Shown here: one piece after another, positions 24,141-34,537 of the stretch
How positions within the stretch are numbered: position 1 is the first letter of the stretch
How the letters are laid out: each line of letters begins with the position of its first letter
DNA from: Sipunculus nudus
Lineage: Eukaryota; Annelida; Sipuncula; Golfingiida; Sipunculidae
DNA length: 64,000 nucleotides
Reading direction: 5' to 3'
Assembly (NCBI GenBank): GCA_026874595.1
Contig: CM049311.1
Span: 61,818,453-61,882,452, forward strand
The notes under the pieces: model-generated
The model's database searches: none
The model's input: the letters and a program-made list of their open reading frames with translations, nothing else
What the model was told of the DNA's origin: nothing
Position numbers and translations under genes: made by a program

Positions 24141-25911
24141 GTGAGTTTTTATGATTAAAGCTACAAAACACAATGTGTTTATTATCTAATAACACTGGAA
24201 CAGATTGTCAAAATCTCCAGGTCAAGGTTCTCATAATGATGGTAATAACTGATGGTCCATCCATTATATACAGGTCTGTCTTTGAATTAGGGTTGGTAAA
24301 AACCCGAGTTTTAAGCATAAAGCCCAGCCCATTTGGTTTTTTCTGGGTAAACCCAGGTTTTATTGGCTTTACAGGTTTTATGGGCATTATGGTGTCAATT
24401 GATATTGAATATGATTTTATGCAGTGGTAAATATAATTCTATGCTCTATATTTTGTTAATACAAAGCAATATCTAGAGCTGTCTGATATATAATACTTAA
24501 CACATAAAATAATTAATTATGACACACTTAAAACTAAAAAAAGGGGAAAAGTTGTGAATCTTTAGATGCAGTGAATACATACAGTACTTGTACCTTGACT
24601 CATCATTATAGTTTTTTCATGACTTTTTTCAATGAAAGTTGATTGCTTTGCGGGTGTAAACTATAGACATATCCTTTTAGAAGTGGTTACTGGCTGTCAA
24701 AAACTGGCTACTGGCTGTCATTTTATTTTGGGATGTTTTCAGTGTAAACTTATAATGTAGCAGGGTTGACAAGTCTTTTTCACTATTTTCACAATTAATA
24801 GATATCATGTTTAAAACAGTTTTTCCACATCTTTGTGAAAAAAATTAAAACCCTCCATATATTGGACCTCTTAAATACAGATTCAGTAAAGATGTGCATC
24901 AAAGGGGTACCATAATCCTATCCTGATGATGATGATCAAGCACAGGCTGGCTGATATCCAGTTAACAAATACCTGCTGATTCAGCCAACAAGCCTGTGCA
25001 GTGCACACTTCATCCTCTGTTTGTAACCATAATTAATGGCCAGGCTAAAGGAGGAGTTGTGCACTTATAATTGTTAGAAAATGTCCAGATGCAGATATCA
25101 GGGAGTTAAGTGGTGAGTGTGAAGGGTATTCTTCAGTAACCTTGATACCATTTAAATATCTGTCAGGCTGTCAAAAGACTGGCTAGCCCTTTTGTTACCA
25201 CAATATTAATGTGGTCAATGTCAATCTGATTCTTATATGTCATCTGTGCTGAATAGGACAGCAATGCACATTACAGTAAGACACTGACTGGGTCAAAGAA
25301 GGCTTCCAAGCTGATGCTTTCTATAGGGTTCTGATGAAGAACTCTGACGTGAAGAATTGATGACACTGTTAATTTAAATTCACTTTTATGCAGTTATTCA
25401 CTTGATTCTTTACAATTCAATCACATGTAAACAGTGATATAAAACTGAATATATATGACAGGATGTCCTTTATTACACTATGCTTTGAAATTTGTATAAA
25501 CAGGAAAAGTTTTCAGAAATGTAGTCCATAACTTAGGGCCCATAAACCTGAGCTTGGTGCTTGTTGTTCAGGTAACAAAATGTTTCATTTCTCACTTTAA
25601 ATATTTTCATGCTAAAGTGCTTGAGATCATTCCACGAGTCCTTGGAAAGAGTGGTCAGCTATTGTCACAAGTCTTGGTGACCCTGCACCATTGACACTTA
25701 ACAGCCTGTGCCCTTCATAATCCTACCAGTGTAAAGTGTCAATTTATTGTAATATATTTGTATCTACTCTAGATCTTCGGTACCAGTTAGATCCTGCTAC
25801 CACCCAAGGTTGGTTTTAATGAAAATGGGTGTGATACTTCTTCACTGAATAAGTGTGAATTTAAAAAAAATGAATGAACAGAAATGTTGCTTCTTGTGCA
25901 GTATTTGATAT
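24141..25911 (+). other. RPS4 intron 3, part before the snoRNA candidate
   Basis: No repeat element recognised. A GTGCACA/TGTGCAC stem near 25004-25067 and TGATGA words near 24926 and 25332 were considered as further snoRNAs but lack the complete box set. Confidence 0.4.
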
Positions 25912-26040
25912 AGCTCTAATCGAAGCTGTGATTGGTATGCTTTGCCAATTATAGTCAAAACGGAGCTAGATTAAACAAAATCGACGGTCGCTGGTGTGGA
26001 GTCCAGTGCTATGTCAGCATCACCAAAGATTGTTACATGC
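25912..26040 (+). ncRNA. H/ACA box snoRNA candidate 1 in RPS4 intron 3
   Basis: 129 nt with the hairpin-hinge-hairpin-tail plan. The first hairpin closes with AGCTCT/GGAGCT (25912-25917 with 25962-25967) and has an inner stem ATTGG/CCAAT with an asymmetric pocket between. The H box is AGATTA (ANANNA) at 25968-25973. The second hairpin has an outer stem near AACAAAATC/GATTGTT and an inner GGTG/CACC. The ACA box is at 26035-26037, three bases from the end. Intronic H/ACA RNAs in ribosomal-protein genes are common in animals. Structures were drawn by eye; the modification target is not assigned. Confidence 0.62.
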
Positions 26041-26176
26041 CACTCTGCCAAAATACTGAAGGGAATAGTTTACATGGGTTTTAAAATGTTTTACTGCTTT
26101 AACAGATAAGTATGTTGTTCATATAATGGCATGCATAAAATACATGGATTTGATTTTTTTCTTTTTTTTTTCCAAG

Positions 26177-26274
26177 ATGTGGTGACCATTGAAAAGACTG
26201 CTGAGAACTTCAGACTGATCTATGATGTCAAAGGTCGCTTCACTGTACACAGAATCACACCAGAGGAGGCCAAG
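26177..26274 (+). CDS. RPS4: RPS4 exon 4
   Basis: Encodes [20 protein letters not shown] and [13 protein letters not shown], near-identical to the eS4 central segment ([22 protein letters not shown]). A long T tract ends in CCAAG at the acceptor, and the donor is GTAATC at 26275. The exon is 98 nt, in phase. The upstream intron (2.04 kb) carries an H/ACA snoRNA candidate ending 136 bases before this exon. Confidence 0.97.
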
Positions 26275-26997
26275 GTAATCAATAAACTTAAAGTTTAATA
26301 AATAGAATATCAAAGTGGCCATGGCCAAAAATGCCAAAGTACCAGAGGATCTTGCATAATAATGTCCACATGGCTATAACAAGCTTTGAGTGAAACAAAG
26401 ATCAGACACAGTTGGTCCAAAGTAAGAGTATCAGAACTGAGTGTTTAGAATACATTTTTGACCATGTTATAAGATTACAGTTCTGTATATTTTTACACAA
26501 AGTTTTTATATTTTTACATTCAAACTGCAACTATCAGGGCCTGTTTTGTTTAAAGCCGGTTGACTGCCTTTTTAAGGTGGTTATAGTTGAGGTCAAGTTT
26601 TGTTTGGTCCCCAACATTTTTCCTTCAAATTAAAATACCCAAAAATAGCAGCTATTGTAATAAAGGCAACACACTGGACATGAAGAGGCAGGTCCCATTG
26701 CTAAGAAAATGCAATTAGTATACCTCGGGGGAGTTATCTCCTTTCATATCTTTCTTTTACCCAGAATGTCACAAGAAAATTGTAGTTTTATCCAAGTACC
26801 TTATACCAGGGATTTACTCTTATAGTATCATGTAGATACCTGCTTTTCATATGTTACCATGTGAATATGATGATAACAATGTAGTTAAACATGTTCATAT
26901 AATGGTTACTCTGTTTCGTTATTCAATGGAAACTTCTTGGAAGTCTCAAATGTTCATGGCCTGCTGTATATTTTTCAAACAAAAAAAATTCCTTCTC

Positions 26998-27135
26998 AGC
27001 TCTGATCGAAGCCATATTTAACATTGCCTTGTTGATTGTGGTCAATGCAGAGCAATATGAAAATAGAAACTTACGGTCGCTGGTATGGGATGCTTTTGCA
27101 GGGCCATAACAGCATTACCACAGGGTCTGACACAA
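26998..27135 (+). ncRNA. H/ACA box snoRNA candidate 2 in RPS4 intron 4
   Basis: 138 nt and clearly related to candidate 1: both start AGCTCTRATCGAAGC and share ACGGTCGCTGGT in the second hairpin. The first hairpin closes with a perfect GCTCTG/CAGAGC stem (26999-27004, 27048-27053) and an inner TTAACA/TGTTGA stem. The H box is ATATGA at 27055-27060. The second hairpin has an inner TATGG/CCATA stem. The ACA box is at 27130-27132, three bases from the end. The sequence between conserved blocks differs but the stems are kept, as expected of a folded RNA. Confidence 0.6.
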
Positions 27136-27184
27136 TAGGAAAACTTGAAACTGTGGTAGTTCATATCAATGGTTTCAGGTTTTA

Positions 27185-28108
27185 TTGTATCCCCAGACAA
27201 AGTCGGGGGGGGATACTATGTTTTCATACCGGTCCCGCCGCAGCCGCATGTAAATCTTGTTGGTGCAATATTTAAAAAAATATTTCACGGATCTTTACCA
27301 AACTTGGTATATGTATAGATATGGGTGAGAGGACAAAGCCTATTTAAAATGAGGTCATGATCTTGACTAGGAGAGTGTCCTTGACCTTGAATAGGTCCAA
27401 TTTTGGGGAAAATCACACAAATTCTTAAATATCTCAAGAAATCTTGCATGGTTTGATCCCAAAATCAAGTTTATGGTAGATCATGGATAGGGTTGTCATG
27501 TTCCAGAAACTGGTGGCACCACCTATTATTCTTTACTTGTTTTCATGCCGTTTTATACCCCCAAAATTGCTACTTGACAGTACTGTGAGCTTTATAAGTC
27601 AAAAACTAATGGACAGATTTCTTTTATATTATGCATATACATAGATATGGGTTATGGGATAATGTTTATTTAAATTGGGGTCATGACCTTTCCTATGAGT
27701 GGCCTTGACCTTGAATATTGCCATATATGGTGAAAATTACACAAAATCATTAATATCTCAATAAGGGATGTATGGATTGGTCCAAAAATCAAGTGTTGTC
27801 ATGAACTGGAAACTGATAGTGCCACCTGTTATTCTTTTACTTGTTTTCATGCCGTTTAATACCTCATCATTGCCACTTAACAGTACTGTCAGCATTATAA
27901 GTCAAAAACTAATGGACAGATTTCTTTCATATTATGCATATACATAGACATGGGTTAGGGGATCATGTATATTGAAATTGGGGTCATTACCTTTTCTATG
28001 AGAGTGACCTTTTCTATGAGTGTGGTCTGATATTAATTGTTGCTGAAGATGGGGGGGGGCCTATTCTTAAAGGGGGGGATTAATTGTCTGGGGATACTAT
28101 GGCACCTG
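27185..28108 (+). mobile_element. Hairpin-ended element E1 in an RPS4 intron
   Basis: Starts TTGTATCCCCAGACAAAG and folds as GTATCCCC...GGGGATAC (27187-27216), then ATACTATGTTTTCATACCGG and GCCG triplets. Ends GTCTGGGGATACTATGGCACC, the inverse of its start. The body is non-coding and shares long blocks with E2 (ATATGTATAGATATGGGTGA, TGACCTTGAATAGGTCC). Confidence 0.65.
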
Positions 28109-28838
28109 CAGTGCCAAGAAATATCTAATTTGTAAAGATGGTCTACTTATGGATTTGGTTTTACTTCTAAAAGCTCATATCAGCCTGCTTTGGTTGAATT
28201 AATATTCCAAAATATTAGTAAAATGGTGCCAGTCCTGTCCCAACATGTGAGAGAAAATTTAAAAAAAAAGTATATGGATCATTATCAAGGTTTCACCAAA
28301 CAAAGTTGTAGTAATTAAACAGTCTTGACTTAAACTACACCTTGCTTTATTTCCAGGACCTATAATATATTAGCACAGATTCAGAAAACAAATTTGTAGA
28401 GGGTGTACCTGTTAACATGAACTAAAAATACACTAAAATATGTAAAATAAATATTTATTTGAATTCCTTGATAGATGTCACTGGATAAGGAATTTATGTT
28501 CATGCCATTAGAGGCTCATAAGAATAGTCTGTCCAGTGAATGTAACCAATCCCTGATGTTTGCTTACCTGTGTGTTGCAAGGTTGTTGAAAGAATTTGAG
28601 ATTGCCAGTCCTGTGCAACTTGGTATGTTATGCTTAAGTTCAAGGGTGTTGTGTCTCTACTGGTAAAATAGTACATCATTTTCATCCATCTGGTAGCTAA
28701 GTATATAACTAATTTATGGGATGGGATCTACCAATTTTGGCATTTTAACCTGGCCAGTCCACACCTGGTGCTTGTTTACCTTTCAAATAATGGTCTTGGA
28801 TGGTGAGTGTGACAATGCCAAGCAGAAACCGACTTATA

Positions 28839-28991
28839 TTGTTACGAAGACAAATTGCTCGGGGGGAAAACATTGGGCAGATCCTGATTTCAAACCCATG
28901 TCGGTGGCGCACAAGTCTGGCGTACCAACCGCAGAGAAGCAAGCTTCACTAGTGAGACAGTTCGGTCTGCTTTTATGTCACCCCATAACAA
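28839..28991 (-). mobile_element. tRNA-like short element with TTGTTA(C) ends, copy 1
   Basis: 153 bp bounded by TTGTTAC and ATAACAA. On the minus strand it holds GCGGTTGGTACGCC and GGGTTTGAAATC, resembling pol III A and B boxes. It is about 80% like copy 2, which lies 104 bp further on. In RPS4 intron 4. Confidence 0.55.
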
Positions 28992-29094
28992 ACCCCCCTT
29001 TTAGAGCATTCTGCTATCAGAACAAGACTAATTATCCCAGGAGTCACACTTGGTGAGCTTATTCCCTGGGCCACAAAGTTTACCTTCCCCCATT

Positions 29095-29252
29095 TTGTTA
29101 CAAAGACAAATTACTCAAGGGAAAAAATTGGGCCTATCCCAGTTTCAAACCCATGTAGGTGGAGCACAAGCCCGGCGTACCAACTGCTTCGCCAGAGAGG
29201 CAAGCTTAACTAGCAAGACAGTTTGGTCCGCTTTTATGTCACCCCGTAACAA
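29095..29252 (-). mobile_element. tRNA-like short element with TTGTTAC/GTAACAA ends, copy 2
   Basis: 158 bp. Minus strand: TGGCGAAGCAGTTGGTACGC (A-box-like TGGCNNAGNNGG) and GGGTTTGAAAC (B-box-like GGTTCGANNCC). Perfect 7-bp inverted ends TTGTTAC/GTAACAA. tRNA-derived boxes suggest a SINE; inverted ends are unusual for one. Confidence 0.58.
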
Positions 29253-29371
29253 TATCTTGTCATTTGATTTGTGAAAATACAAACCTAAATTTCTTCCAGA
29301 TCTTTTGAAAGGCTATATTTTTGAATATGTTAATTCTCTACGATAAATTCATGGTTACATCTTTGTTACAG

Positions 29372-29543
29372 TACAAGCTCTGCAAGGTGAAGAAGGTACA
29401 GGTCGGCCCCAAAGGTGTCCCCTTCTGTGTCACCCATGATGGAAGGACCATCCGCTACCAGGACCCTATGGTCAAGGTCAACGACTCTGTGCGTGTGGAC
29501 ATCGCCACCGGAAAGATCAAGGACTTCATTAAATTTGATACAG
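29372..29543 (+). CDS. RPS4: RPS4 exon 5
   Basis: Encodes [20 protein letters not shown] followed by [12 protein letters not shown] and [21 protein letters not shown]. These are the conserved eS4 blocks THD.RTIRYPDP, IKVND and [11 protein letters not shown]. The acceptor is TTGTTACAG, the donor GTCGGT at 29544. 172 nt, in phase. The preceding 3.1-kb intron holds the second H/ACA candidate, a family E element and two short tRNA-like repeats. Confidence 0.97.
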
Positions 29544-30027
29544 GTCGGTGCTTGTACCAAGAGAAAAAACAGACATTTTCATTGGTGACAATTATGCAGA
29601 TTATTGTTGGTTATGCATTTACATATGTGAACATTGGCATAAGTCCAATACTTTAATTTGTACCCAGTTGATACTCATTGTGTATGATATGATCGGTAAA
29701 GGCTTTTTAAAAGTATTTTCTAAAAATCAGTCTGATTTCGTGCCAAACATTAAATTAGTTGAAATTTAAAATTTACTTAAAGAAGAAATCAAAATATCCC
29801 ACTGTCAAATTTGTAAGAGGTACTGTGACCCTTTGAACAACATGAGCAGTAACTGTTACTGTTATATTATCCTTTTAATAAATGTTTTGTACACTTAAAT
29901 CATACAAATCTTGCACATTGCAGTTACTGGATAAGCTGTAAGGTTTGTGCTGAAGTAAGGCAGTGTAGAAACATTGGGTGGTTAAAAGGGACAAGTGTAT
30001 TCTAACCAGCTTTTGTGTGAATTCCAG

Positions 30028-30157
30028 GAAACCTCTGCATGATCACAGGCGGCCGTAACTTGGGGCGTGTGGGTGTTGTCACCCACAGGGAGCGCCATCC
30101 TGGCTCCTTCGAGATCGTGCACATCAGAGATGCAGTGGGACACAGTTTTGCCACACG
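30028..30157 (+). CDS. RPS4: RPS4 exon 6 (KOW-like region)
   Basis: Encodes [20 protein letters not shown] then [20 protein letters not shown] and FATR, the eS4 region with the KOW-type motif (GG.NLGR.GV). The acceptor is TTCCAG at 30022-30027. The donor is GTAAGA at 30158-30163. Only six intron bases separate the exon from the terminal hairpin of a 2.2-kb repeat element. Confidence 0.97.
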
Positions 30158-30163
30158 GTAAGA

Positions 30164-32372
30164 TTTTTAGCTCAGCTGACTATAAGTCATCTGAGCTATA
30201 GTCGTGGTCCATTGTCCGTCTGTCGTCCGTCCGTAGATGTGGCACGTTTTGAAACTGTAAAACCTAGGAATCCAAAATTTGGCATAATGTTAGATGTCCC
30301 CTAGATCTCCTACCAAGCCGAAAACTGGGTCTTTGCGACTTCGTTCCTTTTAGAAATTAAGGAAAAACCTCAATTTTTTATTAAAAACCTATATTCACAC
30401 TATATACACTTCAGGACTGCCTAATATCAAAACCACTCATCTGTTTTTCCTCATATTTACCATAATTATTCCTCTATATAGTTCCTATGTACATGCCAGA
30501 AATTATGTCTGTATTATGTAAATTTGAAAAGTTATGGGCCCAAACATAATGCATTGTGTAAAAAATCAGGAAAGATATTTGATCACTTAACACAAAATAT
30601 GTTAAAGCTGTAAACTTTTTTTCCAGTAATATAACTTTAATTAATCAAAATTAAATTGTATACCCAAAATTAGATCAAAATTTTTTAAATTTTTTAAAAT
30701 ATTAACAAAAATAAAAAATTGGTACCTTAAATTTTGCCCAACTTTGACCATGGCCCGTTTTTTTCCTGTAAGTACTGTGGATTTGATTTTCACAGCATGT
30801 TTTTTTTAGCATTTTGTCTGTAAACACCAAAAATTTGAAACCAGTTGATCAAAAACTGTAGATTTTATTCAAGTTTTCAAGCACCATGTAACATATTGTT
30901 TACATCAAGCTAGTGTCATGCAGTTTGCAAGTGCTCAGCTCCCCAGCTTCAGCTCTCAGTTCCTAAAATTTGGCATGCAATTAGATGTCTCAAAAATCCC
31001 CTACCATGCCAAGAATTTGGTCACTAGGACTTAATACCTTCGAGATATTAATGAAAAACTTCATTTTTCCATTAAAAACCCATTGTTACACTTCAAGACT
31101 GCCTAATATCAAAACCACTGATCTGACTTTAATCATATATAATATACATATTTTTCTATACATTCTCTATGCACATGCCAGAAATGATGTCAGTATTGCG
31201 TAATTGTTTTAAGTTATGGGCCCAAACATAATGCACTTTGTAAAAAATCAAGAAATATATTTACTCCCTTAACAAGAGGATTGCTGAAGCTAGAGATTTT
31301 TTGTCAGGGATGTAACATTATTTAATCAAGATTCAATTGAATACCCAAAATTAGTTCTGAATTTTTCAAATTTTATAAGTTATTAGTATAAATATAAAAT
31401 TAGTACCTTAAATTTTGCCCAACTTTGACCATGGCATGTTTGTTTCCTGTGAGCACTGTTGATATAATTTTAATATCATGCACACATAAAGATTTCAGCT
31501 TTTTTAGTTTAAAAAGCTTAAAGAAATTGGCCAAAAATTGTAGCTTTTATTAATGTTTTTATGAGACCATGTCAGTCCTTGGCTCTCTGTAGCACCTCTT
31601 GAGTCACCTGTATGTTGACCTTGTTGAACTTTCAGCAAATTATGCATGCTTGAGGCGAGGCATAAACTGGGGCTCCAGGCAGCTTATTATATAATGGCCA
31701 GCCACAGTTGATCCAGGTGTCCAACCCAACTCATCTAGTAGTTTTAACTAACAACAAAACAATAAATTAATAAATTTTTATTGGTTTTTGATAACAAATT
31801 AAAGAAAAATAGAAAAGGAATTTGTTAGTTGATAATAGCAGGAAATTAACTTGCAGTTACCGATGATAGAATGTCACGTATTCCAAATAACACCATGCAG
31901 TCACCTATGGTATTTTTCAGTTCAATTTTAATGATAAAAAAGTAAATCATATTATTCATTACTAATCATTAGGGATCGTATGAAGGAAATTAATGAAAAA
32001 CAAAGATGCAGTTGATAATATTATTATCTAGATTCCTACTGTGTCTAAGTTAGTACATTGATGTGAAATTAGTCCAAAATGAATATATTACATTATTTTT
32101 AAATATAAATAAAAGCCATAAAACCAGGTACTTATGATCATTATTTAAATGTGTGAATTTTGTATATTCTGGATTCTCAACATCATTGTTTGGTGAAAAC
32201 TGAATAAATACCAGACATGGTGCGAATACTTTGCAATTGTATTTAAACACGAATATGAATATGTACTCCATTATAAAATCTTTTCATTAGCATGGGAATT
32301 CAGGTAAAAATGAAAGTATATGAATACCAGTGCAAATACTTTCAAAATGTATTAATGAATGCATTCATGAAT
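30164..32372 (+). mobile_element. Hairpin-ended repeat family A, copy A3, in RPS4 intron 6
   Basis: Inverse orientation to A1 and A2. Begins TTTTTAGCTCAGCTGACTAT with the palindrome at 30169-30197 and a CGTCCGTCCG tract, and ends near TTTCAAAATGTATTAATGAA. The 2.2-kb match to A2 is end to end. It starts six bases after the exon 6 boundary, so the hairpin lies right beside the 5' splice site. Confidence 0.7.
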
Positions 32373-33452
32373 ATATTCTTTAATATTATTTTAATAATCA
32401 TTTCAGTTATATTTTATTTGAAAAAATCATACTATTCTCTTATTATTTTTAATAAAAATTATATTTGGGACAATATTTGTAATTTTTTTAATAAATAGTT
32501 AAGCTCTTATATTATATGTTCTGCTTATAAGTTATATGGCCAAGTCAAAATCTGTGTGACAATCGCACTCCATTTGTTAATAAAATAAATGAAATTAATC
32601 CTCTTTCCTGTCTCCAAAGGTACTATCAAAATCATACATAAGCTAAACAACAACAACTCATAATACAGCTTATTTTTATAACCACATAAGACCAGCATGT
32701 GCTTCATTTCTAAATCATATTTTTTTATCATATATAACAGCTGAGCGCCGTGACCCATAGGTCCCTTGTTTAAAGCCCAGGAGGACATACATTATATTTA
32801 AGGTGTCAGACTACAAAGCAACAGTAGAAGTCCCAGTATCCTTAAAGGTCAATTGGTGAAATTTTAATACAACCTGAGAGGTTAGTTCTGATGTTATATA
32901 AGCAGGTTATGGCTTTGGACTTTCCTAACCCTATTAATATATATCCAGAAAGGCAAATACCACATTCTTGAGGTATGGTTCTGTCCATCCTCATTCACTG
33001 GGGAGCACCACTCATTGCTAAGGATCTATTTACTAATTGGCCATTTACCCTTTTCATGATTGTCCTGTGCCCATTTGTGTGCTAGCCTTTAAAGGGACAG
33101 GTTACAATTAATTTTTTGCAGCCATTTTGAGGCTACTTCTTACCTTTGCCTTGTCAGATTCTGATAAAGTGATATTTGGAAATTCATTTGGTTTCCCCCG
33201 TAACTGTAAGGGTATCTTATTGTTTGAAAAAATTTGATATGATTGCAGCATTCAAATAAATAACTTTAAGTTATATGATTAACAAATAGCAGAAAACGTA
33301 AACAACTTGTAAATACAGTATTTTCATAACTGTATTATCAGAAAAATATTGGCTGAAGATGGCAAAAAAGCAACAGGTTTGTTTGGAAAATGTACCATTG
33401 CATGATTAGATATTTTGCTCAGTCAGTTACATGGATTTTCTTTTATTTGTAG
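32373..33452 (+). other. RPS4 intron 6, right part
   Basis: AT-rich, no element or RNA recognised. Confidence 0.45.
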
Positions 33453-33576
33453 GTTGACAAACGTTTTCATCATTGGTAAGGGCAACAAGCCTTGGATCTC
33501 TCTGCCCCGTGGTAAGGGAGTGAAGCTGAGCATTGCTGAAGAGAGGGACCGTAGAATCGCTACCAAGAGCCAGTGA
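33453..33576 (+). CDS. RPS4: RPS4 exon 7 (C terminus and stop)
   Basis: Encodes [20 protein letters not shown] and [20 protein letters not shown], then TGA at 33574-33576. It matches the eS4 C terminus ([28 protein letters not shown]). The acceptor is TTATTTGTAG. The upstream intron is 3.3 kb because of the inserted repeat element. Confidence 0.97.
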
Positions 33577-33611
33577 TTCCTCCATAGACATTCACAAAAT
33601 GTACAAAAGAA

Positions 33612-33617
33612 AATAAA
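33612..33617 (+). terminator. RPS4: RPS4 polyadenylation signal
   Basis: AATAAA lies 36 bases after the stop codon, giving the very short 3' UTR typical of ribosomal-protein genes. Cleavage would be near 33630-33640. Confidence 0.75.
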
Positions 33618-34537
33618 CAGTCAATGGAATTGATGCCTTGTGTTTGTATTATAACACAGCATGTTTACATGGTTTGTGAAAGTTGCAAGGTGAGAGTCCT
33701 GGGTCTGAAGTTGTTTAAATACAACTGCACTACCTCGTGAGGTTATGCATTGATTGTGTGGGCATATTTTGATAAGGGAACATATTTATAGCTAACTTAT
33801 TTTAAAGAATCTCTCAATGAATTCTGAAGTTTGAAATGCAAAGCACATCTGTAAACGCAGCTTGGCCCTTGTCTTTTACATACTGGCTTTTCCGGGGTGT
33901 TGTTGGGATAGCAAACCAGCTCTATTCTGAAAGGTATTTTAATTCCAACATTCTAGAAAAAAGCTTTACAAATATTTTTTTCCTGATATATAACCACGTT
34001 TTCAGACGTATGTCCTTTAAGCCTGCCTATAGGATTTTAAACTTTGGTTGTCCCAGATCTCCTCTTGTGTAAATGCTGCTTTGTGTTGCAAGATTAAGAA
34101 CAACAGTGCGCACAGAGCTAAGAATGGTTTGATACTTTATGGGACACCAGTACGAGTGCGTGTTACATGTTTCAATAGCCTCACTGACCAAGAAAGTTCC
34201 ACTCAAACATTCAGTGATTGTCAAGTATTATGACACCTAATTCTAGAGGGAATGTACACATTCATAGGGTTATCTGGTGACGAGAATGACAATGCATTTG
34301 GGTGTACACATTAATCAGGCAAAATCAATTATCGGAGGCCAAGTCTGACGTTTTTTGTCCATCAATCATGGTCTCCAGGGCGACTGTACACCCTAAATAT
34401 ATTGGCTTTGCCTTAAATTTCTGTGCTTACAAGATGAAGAAATAAAAGGTTTATACTGAGTCATATATTAATCAAAGAAGATGACAGAAAAGAACATATT
34501 GGAATTTATTTCATACACCTTTTGAAATCAATAGTTA
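33618..34537. other. Region downstream of RPS4, nothing recognised
   Basis: Short overlapping open frames at 33836-34233 without a recognisable domain; probably intergenic. Confidence 0.4.

Noticed and set aside
24920-25380. Box C/D or further H/ACA snoRNA in RPS4 intron 3
   Set aside because: TGATGA and CTGA words and a GTGCACA stem occur, but no set with correct spacing and terminal box.
28100-28128. Hairpin plus CTAA as the 3' end of E1, and a similar CTAA at 39604 for E2
   Set aside because: The LINE coding sequence resumes at about 39586, so E2 ends before its CTAA; E1 and E2 also diverge right after GGCACCTG. The CTRR claim is kept for family D only.
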